DNA of 64,000 bases from Rhodocollybia butyracea (GCA_015501585.1 JADNRY010000050.1:186001-250000), one strand, 5' to 3'; positions 45,757-58,677 are shown, counted from the first letter of the stretch. The notes: generated by a model from the sequence alone, not told the origin. Translations and numbers: made by a program.

Positions 45757-46216
45757 AGATAATGCAGAGAAATGAGAGTAAACGTTAGCTAAACATGTCG
45801 CACGGTCCAAAGGCACGTTTCATTTCTTCCCCAGATAATCGATTCGATCCACAACATCCACAACTTGGACTTACATATACGTTCAGCACATACTTAGCCG
45901 GACAAGCTAGGATTTGTGTCTGCAAAAATATTACAACAGCAGAGAAACCCGAAGCAACGATCATACCTATATATGGACTATACGCACGACATACAGGTGT
46001 ACGATCTTTATCGATTATGTCCGTGTACCTCCGAGTTTCCACAGCGGTCGTTATAGAATGGGGGCAAAGAAATGCACGAACGAAGCAGACCATAGATAGA
46101 GTAATAATTATAAACAGTATAGTATTTCCCTCGGCTGGGGTTCTGCTGGGGCTGCCCATGATTGTAGAAGAGAAGTTCTTTGGTGCAAAAAATTCGTATT
46201 ACCGCAACGGTTGATC
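45757..46216. other. intergenic, nothing recognised
   Basis: Only chance frames. A T6 run at 46186-46191 (read on the minus strand) can end transcription of the adjacent tRNA. Confidence 0.4.
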
Positions 46217-46298
46217 GGGGCAAATCCGGATTCGAACCGAAGACCCCCTGCAATGGATGATGCCCAAAGCAGGTATCATACCTCTAGACCATACGCCC
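46217..46298 (-). tRNA. tRNA-Pro (TGG), intron of 10 nt
   Basis: Acceptor GGGCGTA pairs with TTTGCCC (one G-T wobble, one T-T). A box GTCTAGAGGTATGAT. Anticodon stem CCTGC/GCAGG perfect, loop TTTGGG, intron CATCATCCAT. T-arm TTCGG/CCGGA with loop TTCGAAT. A poly-T follows. With 21601 this is the best-preserved member of the family, and it has by far the shortest intron. Confidence 0.85.
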
Positions 46299-46549
46299 GA
46301 TGTTAGCGATGCAGACACGTCCATTTTATTTCTATCTTCCACAGTGAAGTACTTTTTCAACCGAGAAAAGTGTTCATAGGCCCAGCAGTAGTTCAAATAC
46401 AGAAACCTTGGTAGCGAGTACTCAAATCTAGCAAAATTAAGCGTTGACCCATCTTACTCACACGCTATTTGATCGGAATGGTTTCCAGTAGCCATAAAAA
46501 TTTGGAACACCACACCAGTTAACGTAGGTTATCAAAATCTGTATCAGAT

Positions 46550-47240
46550 CCTTTATGTTGCCGACTTAGAGTCTCTGTTGCACTGGACAAACATTAGACG
46601 AAACAGATCATGTAGAGTAGAAACTGGAGTCGCTCTATAAGGACCTGGTGCCTTCCCCAGCGTAGTAAATAGTTTCTGTTTTGGCTCTTGCGTGTCTTCG
46701 CAATCGCCGTCGCCCGAGCTACAGCTGTGCGCACGTTGAACGTATGGTTTGTGAGGCTTCACCAGGTCACCTAGCGAATAGTGTAGTTCCAAAAAATGAA
46801 TTGAGATTGTGGTGATATAGATGATCAAGGAAATTTTGGATAAGTACATTGACGGAGAGGAAAGGACAATTTGATTCGGAATTGTAGCCATATATTAGAA
46901 GATCAAGGGAGTTTTCGGTGAGTAGGTCTGCAGCAAGGAAGGTTTAACCGTTTAAGCCGCTGCGCGATATTTTGATTTTGAGGAGGCAGCTAGTGCCATG
47001 CACGTCGACTGCGGAGGAAAGATTCCAATCGTTCAAGAGGCCTGCTACAGAGTCCTCAAGACGGTCCATCTTGGATTCACTTATATTCCGATGAAGGTAA
47101 CGAGTCCTCTCGCATGCGCAAGTAATGACTGGTGACTTGCTGAAGAAATTTGATAATATGCGTCAAGAGAATGAGAAAAACGCACATTCGAAGATATTGA
47201 CGAAACTTCCCATAGCGGCTTGTACTACTCCTTCCTGCTC
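46550..47240 (-). pseudogene. FunK1-type kinase relic 5' of NLR-4
   Basis: On the minus strand, about 46860-46790 reads FLDHLYHHNLNSFF, the FunK1 C-lobe motif. Positions 47230-46900 share words with the tail relics near NLR-1 and NLR-3 (cgcacattcgaagatat, ctcatgcgtcaa). Frame broken. As at the other NLR copies, the relic is divergent from the NLR. Confidence 0.5.
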
Positions 47241-47469
47241 CATGACTATTACAACTTGACAAAAAGTTTATTTGGAGAAGTTCCATGATCATGGACCATT
47301 GACTAGTGACTCTTGAAGTATGCTTCAGTTCCTTGTCCAGATGACGAAAGAGAATAGTAACAAGAGAAGTAATGCCGTAAATACCACTCTCCACAGCTAA
47401 TCGATTGATCGACGTGGGAAATTCTGAGAATAGGCGCTAGCTAGAAATCAACGTTGTTATCTTGCAGTC

Positions 47470-49640
47470 ATGTCTTTCTTTCCTGATGCTAAACAATTCA
47501 CCATTGGCCGTGGATCATTTACTCATGTTGAAGGGAACGTCAACCATTATAACATCCAGGTCGATCCCCAAGACAACTTGGATGAACTGGAACACTCTAG
47601 TGAATATAATTAGCACTTCCGTCTTGACTCTTCCTTGCAATGCGCTCATTAATCTTTGTAGTTTCCAAAGGCCTCGAGATTCTCTCTCAGAAGGTTGTGT
47701 TTAGTGCCTCTCACAATGCTGAGCAGCGCTTCCCTCCTCCTAAATGTCATCCCGGCACACGGGCTCACTTTCTCGACACACTCGGGGAGTGGGTTAGAAG
47801 CAAATCCAAACCAACATCCATATACTGGCTCTATGGAGCAGCTGGTGTTGGAAAATCAGCGATAGCGCAAACTATTTCGGAGTCTTGCTCAACTAGTAAC
47901 CTTGCAGCAAGCTTTTTCTTTTCTCGCACTGACTCCGCCGGCCTCCGAAGTACACTTTCCCACTTCTTCATCACCCTCGCCTACCAGTTGGCTATATCTC
48001 CCTTATCCAGTCCGATCCTGAACAGATCAATTACCCGTGTTGCCTATAGCAGGCCGGACATTATTCAAGCTTCACTAGAAACACAGTTTCAGGAGCTTAT
48101 AGTCCGGCCATGCAGCCAGCTGTCTCCCGATCAACTGAACATCCTTCCTCGGCTCATCGTGATTGATGGCCTGGATGAATGCATAGACATTGCATCTCAA
48201 GAACGCTTACTTTCTATCATTCGCCAAGCTAAAAGTGCTGATGTTCAGCCTCCTTTTCCATTCGAGTTCTTGATATGCAGTCGGCCTGAGCCTCGCATTC
48301 AAAACGCTTTTAGGCATGAACAATTCCACCTCATACTAGACTGCACTGAGCTTGGTGACTCTTTCCAGTCTGGAGTGGATATTGCCAAGTATCTTAAAGA
48401 TGAATTCAGCATGATTCGACAAGATCATGGACCAACAATGGCACATGTAGCACAAGACTGGCCTGGTGACCACATCATCCAGCAGCTTGTACACAGGGCC
48501 TGTGGACAATTTGTTTATGCAGCCACTGTTCTTAAATATGTGGGAGACTATCATGCGCTACCCACTGAACAACTGAAGATCATTCTAAATGTCACTGTTC
48601 CAGAACACTCTGATTCACCATATCCTGATCTTGACTTGCTTTATATGCTTATCCTGAACTCTGCTATAGATGAGCAGAATTACCAGATTACCATGTCCAT
48701 TCTTTCTTATATTGTTTTTTGTGACCGCAGTGAGGTTGTGATACAAGTGGCCAATCCCAGTCAGACTGGCAACCGCACCCCTAGCAACAGCTCCTCCCGC
48801 AGCCGCAGTCGCAGCCGCAATCGCGCCCCTAGCCCTAACCATATCTTCAACCACAACCGCACCCCGAGTCCTAGCATTAGAACTGGCCGCACCACTAGTC
48901 CTAGCATCAGATGTGGCCGCACCTCTAGCCCAAGCATCAGACGCAGCCGCAGCCGCAGGCCTAGCCCTAGCCTCGGACGTGGCACTCTCATCTACTCGGA
49001 TGATTATAACTGTTATGATGACTGCAGCCCCCTACCATCCCCATTTCTAGTCTACCTAGGGCAGGTATCTTGTGAGATGCTTGAAAACTTATTTTCCCTC
49101 AACAAAGGAAAAGTTGGAGCATTGCTTTTTGGATTACACTCAGTGTTAAATATTCCAGCACCTAGTCATCAGGAAATCGGAATTTGTCATGCTTCCTTTG
49201 AAGATTTCCTGACTGATTCAAGACGGTCTGGAAGGTATTTTGTAGATACAAGTGATGAGGCGATGGCTGAACAACAGGCATTCTACTTTCTGAGGCGTAT
49301 CTCAAACATAATTGAAGATATCCTGTCTGGCAAAGTGTGAGTGGTCCTACTGAGTCTGTAGTACACCATCAGCTAATTAGTTGGCTTGAAGCAATTTGAA
49401 TTTTGAAGTATATTCAACACATTACAAGTCAACATATCCTAAACAATGGTATAAACATTGCTCTCAGAAGGTCAATTTGCCCAGTGAAAGACTTTTTGTT
49501 GCATTGGATCAAATTGATACCAGGGGGCTCGTGAGTGCTACTTGGAAGAAAGGGGATGTTCTCCAACCAGATCATGGGCCAGTGCTTTGTCTTTGGCTGT
49601 ACGGAAATTTTGGATTAGGATAATCTGGAGAGTAAGACTA
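47470..49640 (+). CDS. NLR-4: NACHT-domain STAND NTPase, last exon frameshifted
   Basis: Exon 1: 47470-47599 (MSFFPDAKQFTIGRGSFTHV); intron 47600-47661; exon 2: 47662 to about 49335, fully open. Walker A GAAGVGKSAIAQ (about 47836-47871), Walker B LIVIDGLDEC (about 48153-48182), SRPEPRIQNAFRH, and the helical segment with HRACGQFVYAATVLKYVGDY. A long Arg/Ser-rich insert lies at 48740-49000. It is built from repeats such as RTPSPSIRTGR, TTSPSIRCGR and TSSPSIRRSR and looks like an RS domain. Then LENLFSLNKGKVGALLFGLH. The C-terminal exon (about 49400-49640) has HCSQKVNLPSERLFVALDQI. After ATWKKG it leaves the paralogue frame because one G is missing in a G-run (about 49548-49553), giving a shortened end. 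The NACHT part should be functional. Confidence 0.85.
48750..48985 (+). repeat. tandem RS-type coding repeat in NLR-4
   Basis: Imperfect 30-33 bp units resembling agtcctagcatcagatgtggccgcacc, coding for (R/T)xSPSIRxGR. Present only in this paralogue, at the position where the others carry unrelated low-complexity inserts. Confidence 0.75.
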
Positions 49641-50280
49641 GCGATGGCCGGAATATACAGCCCAAAGAAAATTATGGGGACCTCGGTGTAACTGTATAGG
49701 TTACTTACGGCCATAGATTTTACGGTAGAGGGGAGTAAAAACATCTAAAAATATTGCAGCAATGGGTGTTTATGTTTATACAGTATCTCATGGCTATTTA
49801 ATATAATGGCCATATGTATAATGTAATAGGTCTTTTAAGACAGCTCTAGAGTCTGCGATAACTTTTCACAAGTCAACATCTGACATCATGTCAATCTATG
49901 GGCAACTCAAGTGAAGTCTGAGCAGGCAAGATACCACTTCAAAGAATGCTGCCTGCCAATACCTCAATAAATACTACAAGTTCCTAGGATATCAAACTCT
50001 TTGTCCTGGACATCCACAGCTGTAGAACTATTGTCATATAAAGCTATTTACAATGTTCCGGCCTGATGGTTGAATGGTGTTGGAGTAAAGTAAAGAAGTC
50101 GTCGAATAGAGTTAGACTTCACTCCAGTCTATAACAGGTAAGCCCTAGCAAACGCGCAGGAGAAAATCATATTGTAGGCTACAGCTACGGAGAAATAAAC
50201 GGAGTAATATACATAAAACATAAACTCAAACGCAAGGATAAATAGATAAATTCCGCACCGGCGTGCACTCCAGGGGAGAA
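49641..50280. other. AT-rich intergenic stretch
   Basis: No gene or repeat recognised. Confidence 0.4.
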
Positions 50281-51272
50281 TTAACATCCGACACCACTAG
50301 ATAAACCATCGGCGAGCAATACTGATTGCTCAGCTGACTCGATATCTCCAACAAATGGTTCATTTGGAGGACCATATTTGAGTGTGAAAGGCTGAATTGT
50401 ATCAGTTCTTGAGCATACATCAGCTTGCACTATGGAATGATCTGAGTAAGTTAAGCTGGTCAAATTGGATTAAGATGCTCACTGATTTCAGTATTTGAGT
50501 ATGACTCCAGATTTTCGGAGACTAACTGAGATTGATTCTCTTCATCAACCATATGAGATTGAGAATCAGAAGCAACATCAATTCCAATAGACAGAACAAT
50601 CAGTGTTGATGATATTCCCTGAGGTTGAAGAAGTCAGCTTAGCATGCTGATTCGTGCAACAAGGACTTACAAAAACCTGGGTTAGAGCGCAAGGAGTTAA
50701 AAACTGGACTGAGAGGGCTGGTGAATATGCTAAGGCCACAAATAAAGATAGAAATATTGGATTCAGAGCACCGGATTGTAGACTACCAATAAACTTAGAT
50801 GAGGAAACTTAATCTGTCACTAGCGTCATAGTGCACACTGCATACATTGGGCCCAGAAGACTTTGAGAAACTCGAGTCTTGTTCTTGCCTGCAATTAGTA
50901 TGTTCTTCATCCTGTGTTCTAACCACCACACTCTGCCGGCTATAACTAGTGTAAGTAGTTCTCATAATAGGTATTGATGGTAGCTAGTAACACAGTTGAC
51001 CACAACTCACCCATAAGTCCTGTTAGAATGACGTTCTCCGCAAGGGTTGCACTACCATATATGCGAGAGGTAAACAGGGCTGTTGTATTGCCTGTTTGGA
51101 GGACTTTTTCGAACGCCGTAAGGGCTGGTTGACCTTTTGCAGCTCGAACTCCAAGAACTATCCAAGTGACTTGAATAAGAAGTTAGCAGGCCTAATAATC
51201 AACAGAGATTGGAGCTCAAGAGTTAAAGCTCACTGCAAATTCCTATCAAACCTAACAAAGGCAAGATAATGA

Positions 51273-51789
51273 TGTTGAAACTAGATTACCGCTTATGAGT
51301 TGTATCTAATCAGTGATGTGAGTCGACTAGACGCACTTGCTATACGATCGATGAACTGTCGATATATGCTATGTTGAAACTCACCCTCAAACACTAGACG
51401 CAGCCTCTACGCAGGTTCGTATAGATGTAGTCAATTATGCCATTCGCTATTAGTCTTATGATACATAGCTTGTACGCTGCCTTGCAGTACCTATGAACAA
51501 TACCTATAGAATTACCATACGGACTCCATCTTCTAGGGTACATTATGCACATGTATATGCACTATGTTTAGCAGTACGACTCAAGTAGACTCATACATTG
51601 TTATAGGGTTTATTATATTCTGTAGTATAAATACTGTAGATATTTTCCTGTAACAATAACCAAGAATCCTACTATTCGTCTGGACACTTGTTCTGCTCTC
51701 AACAAGCACTCTTACAACTCCTGTAAACACCCTTACACTCTCAGGTGAGTATGCTGTCGACCTTGTGTTGACTGACCGCTGTTTCTACA
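51273..51789 (+). repeat. 5' LTR
   Basis: Starts TGTTGAAACTAG, ends TTTCTACA. Contains tataaatactg at about 51626-51636, a plausible TATA signal for the element. Differs from the 3' LTR at 51301 (T for C) and 51520 (C for T). Confidence 0.97.
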
Positions 51790-52533
51790 GGTTATGGGCC
51801 CCGGATCACTTCAACACATGTTGTGCCCTCCATTGTGCTTACTGCACTTGGTTAGACAGTGTTCAATGAACATCCAACTGCTCATTCCTGGAGTGTACGA
51901 AGTTCGCGTGTTGTGCATAGCTGGTCATGGTACATGGTAACATTCATGGATCGCATTTCTCTCCATTCCTGCATTGTTCAAAAATATACATGACTTTGCA
52001 CACTGACACACACATGTATTTACATAGGCACCCGATGATCGAACGAACTGTTTAAGGGCTTTGCTGTGATGGCATTCCCTTTAGGGTTTTATTCCCTGCC
52101 AGGTAGACTTGGGGTCACCGCTATAATAGCCATAAAAGCGTTCATGTGCATCCGCTGGCAAACTGCGAACGATCATTGGGTTCTTGGCCTTCGTAGAATA
52201 ATTGTACATACACATTACCTACCTGCTGCTTGCCTTAAGTTCTTCACATGCTGAAGGGATACTGTTCGATTGTGCTGCAAAGCACATCTGAACGTTGACT
52301 AAACACATATTCTTGGCATTCAGTTACCCTATTTGTGTTCCGATCAACTTAAGTGACTGAGTCCGAATTGGAATGATCGGATCAGTGGATGGAAAATGGA
52401 TGGATAATTATATGTGATCAACACTGAAAACACTTGTCACGGGTTTCCGACTTTGTTGTTGTGATCTGTGTTCATAACTTGTGGAAGCACGTCACTGACT
52501 GTTGCTCTACTTTTTCTAGAACCTTATCAAAAC

Positions 52534-55500
52534 ATGTCTCTCTCAAACCTCTCTAGTGTTCCTCTCCTCAATGGGGCTAACTACCCCTCCTGGTCCAGTT
52601 CAATGACAGCGCTCCTTAGAGCCTCTCGTTGTTGGTCTGTTGTATGTGGACGAATCCCTCGCCCCAAACCAACATACCGAAAACCTACCGCCGATGAAAT
52701 CGCCGCAAGGACTTACAAGGCCAATGAAGATATTGAGACCACCACTGCCAAACGGCAGAAAGAGATTGATGACTGGGACAGCCTTGACGACCAAGCCATG
52801 GGCTTAATTGCCCTCCGACTTCCTGATGACATCAGGGCTACTGTCCTAAAAACTGAATCTAGCGAAACTTGGGAAGAAATCAAAAAGATCTATGGCAAAC
52901 CCGGCTCTGCCGGCACTTTTGGCATCTTCAAAGAGGCCATTAACTTCCAAATCGACGGAAGAAACGACCCTACTCTTGCCCTAGCATCTTTAAACTCCAC
53001 CTTCTCCCGCCTTGATGGCTCTGGTCTCATTCTTCCCGAACCGGTAAAAGCTATGATTCTCTTGGCTGCCTTACCTACTCAATGGGACAGTCTTGCGATG
53101 ACAATCCTTTCTCGAGATGCTACTCTTCTTACTCCGTCCAACATCATGCTGATCATTCAGGACGAGTACCGCCGCCGCCAATCCAACGCTACCTCTCTCG
53201 CGGCCCGCATCTCCGGCGTCAAACGTCAATCTGATTCCAAGTCTTCTTGGAATGATCAGAAGAAGAAGAAGGACACTAAGAAGGGAGCGCCTTACCCGGC
53301 AAGCAAACCTTCCAACGACTCGTCCTCTTCTTCTGACAAAGATAAAAAGACACGTCGTGGAAAGAAAGGAGGAAAAGGCAAAGAAAAGGCTCATGAATCG
53401 GCTGAAGTGGAGACTTCCAATGTCTCTAATTTCGCCACCTGCCTTGCCTCGCGCATTAACGACAGCTTCCTCCGTGAAGCCTCCCACGACTCCGTCCTTG
53501 ACAGGATGAAGATCGAGGAAGTAGAGGTCAATCTCTCTGATCACCTTTGGCCTCAGACCAAACTTGAAATGGACATTGACGAGGAAATGTATGGCTCTGG
53601 AGACGAGCGCCTTATTTTCTGGCAAGCTTCCCTTAATAGTTTTAAGGAAAAATTCACTGACCAATTGCACTCATTACAACAGATGTTCAATAATATGGCT
53701 GGAATATCGAACGGTCCAAATGGACCTTATGTATCACATTCCCCACGCTTCTTGAACTCTGTACCTCCTAGTGAGGGTAAATTAAATAAAATGGTTTCCA
53801 ATGATGTGCATGGTGCGAATAAGAACCTTAGTCAGATATTTAACACGTGGCTGCTTGATTCCGGTGCATCTGGATATTTTACCCCTTATCGGCAAGACTT
53901 TGTGTCTTATAAAAAATTCACACATCCGATACCTGTCCAGACTGCTGACGAACGAACGTCAACCTTTATTGAAGGTGCCGGAACAGTCTACATAAGGCAT
54001 GACAACGGCGAAGGAAAAATCCTCACGACTAAGTTACACCCAGTGTTTTACCAACCGCATTGCACACACCGACTTCTATCTGTTGGTTTATTAAATCGAC
54101 AGGGTTGCTACACAACTATTAATGTTGAAAAATCAGTTATTCGTAAGACGGATGATGACTCAATAATCATGACCTTATATCCCAATAACGACAGGGATAA
54201 TATTCACTGGCTAAAGGCCGATGTAGTAAAATCTGAGATAGGCATGATATCATCCCCTAATGATTTTAACACCTGGCATAACCGTTTTGCACATCCCGGT
54301 GATGTCGTATTACGCAATGCTCCTGAAAATGTCAACGGACTACCTAAGTTGTCGATACCAGATAAAGAATCTCCATGCAAAGGTTGCGCGCTTGGAAAGG
54401 CTGCCTCCAAAGCATATCCTAAGTCCGAGAAACGAGCATCCAACCCTATGGATTTAATTCACGCAGATTTGGTTGAAATTCCAACCGTCTCTTATCATAA
54501 ATTTAAATTTGTGATCACTCTGCTGGATGACTGCTCTTCTCATGCTACTTCAATCATGCTGTGACAAAAATCAGAAGCGTTTCAAGCCTTCAAGGATTTC
54601 AAATCTTGGGCTGAAAAACAAACTGGACGCAAACTTGTGCGTTTCCGCATTGATCGAGGGGGAGAACTTATCTCAAAGGAATTTACTTCCTTTCTCAAGT
54701 CTGAGGGTATTGATATTCAAATGTCCGAACCTTATGTTCATCAACAGAATGGTAGAGCGGAACGTATCAACCGTACACTCATGGAAAAATCCGAAGCCAT
54801 GCGACACCATGCATGCTGCCCGGAGTCCTGGTGGCAATTCTCATATTCCACAGGAGTACATGTGTATAACCGCACACCGATCCGTCGATTGAACTGGAAG
54901 ACACCAATTGAAGGTTTTCTCAAAAAGAAACCTGATGTCTCGTACTTCAGAACCTTTGGCTGTGGCGCTTATGTCTTTATTCCTATTGACAAGCGAAAAA
55001 ATAAACAATCCCCACACTCTGAAGCGATGACTTTCATTGGATATGACCAAGGAAGCAAAGGATATCTATTCATGCGTAGCGATAATTCCGTAGTGCATGC
55101 TGCACAAGCAACTTTCTATGAGAAATGGTTTCCACGGTGCAAATCCAAATCTGATTCTGGAGTAAAACCCGCTATACCTGTTGCCCCCACGCCTGTGAAA
55201 CCTTCGCAACCTTCAAATGGTAATGGTGCAGACATTCCATTTGATCCGGAATTCCCGGAAGATCAACCACAACCGTTTACTGAACCGGATAATGGACCGC
55301 ACAGTCCACCAGCTGGCCCAGATCCAGATCTGCCTGGTGATGATGATGCTCCAAATCCCAATCCTCCGGTACCATCTCGATCACCCACCCCTCCACCTCA
55401 AGCAAGAGACCCTTCACCACCTGCTCCCGATCCTAATCCATTCAGCTACCGTCCCGAAGACGTTGAAGCATGGAAATGTGTGAACCCCACTAGAGAACGT

Positions 55501-57429
55501 CGTGCACCCTTGCGCCCTGGCATGATACCCACGCCTGGCACTTGGAGCCGACAAGCTGATCGTGAAGAATGTGCTGAGCGCTTTGGACACGCTAGACGTG
55601 GACTTGTGCCTGCTCGCAATATAGTTCCTGATCAAGTTCCGCCACCGGTTCCACCACGACGTCCATTGAATCCTGATGACCGTATGGTCACACCGCCACC
55701 TCCAGGCGCTAGTCCGGATTCTGACATAGAAGAGGAAGCACTTCTGACTAAACTAGCTCAGGAAGGGGGAGTTGAATTACAAAAATACCTTCTTTCGCAA
55801 GCAATCTCCGATTCTCTAGAAGAATCATCTTTTATCACAGATCTTGACAGTGAAATGATACCGGCTAAACACAAAGCCGCTAGGAATAATCCTGATAATT
55901 GGATTTCTCCAACATCATATCGTCATTTACCATCTGCTGAAAGAAAGAAATGGGATCAAGCATGCAAAGATGAGATCAATGGTTTGAAGAAATGAAATGT
56001 CTTTGAAGTAGTTGATCTACCAAAAGGTCGCAAACCTATCCGTTGTCGATGGGTTTTTACTAAAAAATCTGACGGTCGCTATAAAGCCCGACTCGTAGCA
56101 AAAGGTTTTTCACAAGTAGAAGGTGTGGATTATAATGAGTTGTTCTCACCGGTCGCCCGGTTTGAAACTGTACGAACTCTCCTAGCTTTAGCCGCATTAG
56201 AGGACTGGGAAATCCAGGCTCTTGACGTCAAACAGGCTTTTCTTTATGGCAAGCTAGATGAAGAGATCTACATGGAACAACCTAAAGACTTCATTAAAGA
56301 AGGCACACCGAAAGTATGGCGGTTACATCGAGCATTATACGGACTGAAACAAGCTAGCTTATCCTGGTGGAAGGAATGTAACACCTCCATGGGAAAATTG
56401 GGATTTAAGCGCTGCTCTTCAGATGCTGGTGTATACGTCTTTAAATCAAATGGCAAAACCGTAACTGCCATCATCTATGTTGATGACGCACTCTTTCTTG
56501 GCAAGGACAAAGATCTTGTTCTTCAAAAGAAAAACGAGTTTATGAAATTATGGGAATGTCGTGATCTAGGAGAACCAACTGAGTTCCTTGGAATGCGGAT
56601 TACACGGGACCGTTCCAAACGTGTCTTAACACTTGACCAACAACCTTATCTTCGAAAGGTCATAGAACATTTTGAATTAACTAACACCAAAGCCACCCCA
56701 ACCCCATTACCTTCATCCTGGGTTCCTCGTGCAAACACTGGTCGTGTAGATGCCAAACTTAGACAACGCTTCCAAAGTGTAATTGGATCTTTATTGTATC
56801 TAATGCTAGGCACCCGACCCGACATTGCTTATGCCGTTATAAAACTCTCACAGTATTCGGCGAATCCAAACCCAGACCATCTGGCCAAAGCACTTTACAT
56901 TGTGCACTACTTAATTGGGACTTCTACTTACGTACTTGTCTTTGATGGTAGATCTGACCATGGCTTCTTAGCCTATTGTGATTCTGACTGGGCGTCAGAT
57001 CCAGATGATCGAAAATCCCATACTGGGATGATTATCAAACTTGCCACAGGTCCAATCTGCTGGACTTCTCATAAACAGAAAACAGTTGCTCTTTCATCGA
57101 CTGAAGCTGAATACATGGCTTTATCTGATTCATGTAGACAACTTATGTGGCTCAAGTCTCTCTTTTCTGAAATCGGAATTACTATTGCTGTATTGCCCTT
57201 ATGTGGTGATAATCAAGGATCAATCTTTCTGGGATCTAATCCTGTACAAGAAAGAAGAACCAAGCATATTGATATACGATATCATTATATCAGAGAACGC
57301 ATTGAATCAAAAGAAATAGAACTCTTCTATGTTCCTACTGATGATAATGTCGCAGATCTTCTCACAAAGAACCTTGCACTTGTCAAATTTCAGAAATTCC
57401 GCAACAGTCTTGGAATTCTCTTTAATTGA
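52534..57429 (+). pseudogene. Copia gag-pol polyprotein with two in-frame TGA stops
   Basis: One frame of 1632 codons from MSLSNLSSVPLLNGANYPSW, the UBN2/gag_pre-type Gag. It is interrupted only by TGA at 54562-54564 and 55993-55995. Order: Gag with LRLPDDIRATVLK; a Lys-rich linker (no CCHC zinc knuckle seen); protease WLLDSGASG (about residue 442); GAG-pre-integrase WHNRFAHPGD and CKGCALGKA; integrase core IHADLVEIP, DDCSSHAT, QQNGRAERINRTLMEKSEA; a Pro/Asp-rich spacer. RT follows with RWVFTKKSDGRYKARLVAKG, ALDVKQAFLYGKLDEEIYM and YVDD (about residues 1315-1318), then RNase H with YCDSDWASDPDDRKSHTG and TEAEYMALSD. The ORF otherwise looks intact, so the element is recent but already disabled. 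Confidence 0.93.
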
Positions 57430-57524
57430 TTCACTATAGACTGTGCAATATGTCTATAAACTATAATGCCGTTTAAAGTCGATAAAAATTATACTTCTTA
57501 GCTACAATTCTTAGCGAGGGGGAG

Positions 57525-58041
57525 TGTTGAAACTAGATTACCGCTTATGAGTCGTATCTAATCAGTGATGTGAGTCGACTAGACGCACTTGCTATACGAT
57601 CGATGAACTGTCGATATATGCTATGTTGAAACTCACCCTCAAACACTAGACGCAGCCTCTACGCAGGTTCGTATAGATGTAGTCAATTATGCCATTCGCT
57701 ATTAGTCTTATGATACATAGCTTGTACGCTGCCTTGCAGTACCTATGAACAATACCTATAGAATTACCATATGGACTCCATCTTCTAGGGTACATTATGC
57801 ACATGTATATGCACTATGTTTAGCAGTACGACTCAAGTAGACTCATACATTGTTATAGGGTTTATTATATTCTGTAGTATAAATACTGTAGATATTTTCC
57901 TGTAACAATAACCAAGAATCCTACTATTCGTCTGGACACTTGTTCTGCTCTCAACAAGCACTCTTACAACTCCTGTAAACACCCTTACACTCTCAGGTGA
58001 GTATGCTGTCGACCTTGTGTTGACTGACCGCTGTTTCTACA
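57525..58041 (+). repeat. 3' LTR
   Basis: Same length as the 5' LTR, with two transitions. Followed by the TSD AATGA. Confidence 0.97.
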
Positions 58042-58677
58042 AATGACAGATTTTCTTGAGTTCCATAGACGGTAACAGCGATGTATCTATCAGGTAAAGG
58101 CCAAGTGATTTGTAAGTAATTGAATGTTGGCGGGTTGGGACCCAGACCACTTTGTCACTCAGGAAACCTCACCATCATTACATCTGAAAGCATGCTAAAA
58201 CATCATTTAGCTAGAACTGGTGATTTGCAGCGGTAACTTACCCAGAAATAGCAAATATGTACCAGGGACCAGATTCAATTCTCAACAAGTCTACAACTTT
58301 TGGGCCCCTTGGGGTGTTGATGAGTACAAAGCTGCCAGATCTGCCTGCCAAATCCAGAGGTATGGAAATTGTGGCCAGCGCAAAGAAGATCAATGTTGCA
58401 ATAACATATAGCATCCCGGGCATAACTTTTTTTCGAAAGATGTATAAACTGAAACTGAAGAGAACCACAAAAATGCCTGATAGTGTTGTCAAGTTGGATG
58501 GTATTTGAAATTGACATGATATAGATTTCGCTTTACCATATAGGAAGACTTCAATCTAACCAGTAATTTGAGTATCGTGTGTCTCAGCGTTTATCGGTTA
58601 TGTTCACCTACCGTAATTGGTATTATGAAAATTTGATCCACTTCTTGTCGGCTGAATTGAGTTGTCGGAGTGGACAT

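Larger units (their letters stand above)
51273..58041 (+). mobile_element. Copia-type LTR retrotransposon, 6.77 kb
   Basis: Two 517-bp LTRs (51273-51789, 57525-58041), both TG..CA, differ at two sites only. TSD AATGA (51268-51272 and 58042-58046). Between them is one gag-pol frame (52534-57429) in Copia order (protease, integrase, RT, RNase H). A polypurine tract (gcgagggggag) lies directly before the 3' LTR. A primer-binding site should start at 51790 (ggttatgggccccgg); the tRNA was not identified. Confidence 0.97.
50281..58677 (-). pseudogene. multi-pass membrane protein gene split by the Copia element
   Basis: 5' part (58677 to 58042): start MSTPTTQFSRQEVDQIFIIP, then an exon with LSGIFVVLFSFSLYIFR, VMPGMLYVIATLIFFALATI and VVDLLRIESGPWYIFAISG (58492-58238). 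A third exon reads HRCYRLWNSRKSV and is cut by the insertion. 3' part (51272 to 50281): IILPLLGLIGIC, VTWIVLGVRAAKGQPALTAF, TTALFTSRIYGSATLAENVI, LTPCALTQVF, ISSTLIVLSIGIDVASDSQS, and a hydrophilic tail ending LLADGLSSGVGC. Ignoring the element and one TSD copy, the frame runs straight through LWNSRKSV/IILPLLG, so the insertion lies in an exon. The pattern (RCYxxW, N/D-rich loops, 7 TM-like) is an uncharacterised Agaricomycete family. Native length without the insert is about 1.6 kb with introns. Confidence 0.75.

Noticed and set aside
48761..48991. Minus-strand Leu/Arg/Gly-rich frame
   Set aside because: Antisense shadow of the RS-repeat in NLR-4.
53071..53670. 199-codon minus-strand frame inside the Copia Gag
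   Set aside because: Antisense of a well-supported gag-pol frame; no domain.
57041..57319. Alternative frame within the RNase H part of the Copia element
   Set aside because: Overlaps the clear pol frame, which ends at 57429.
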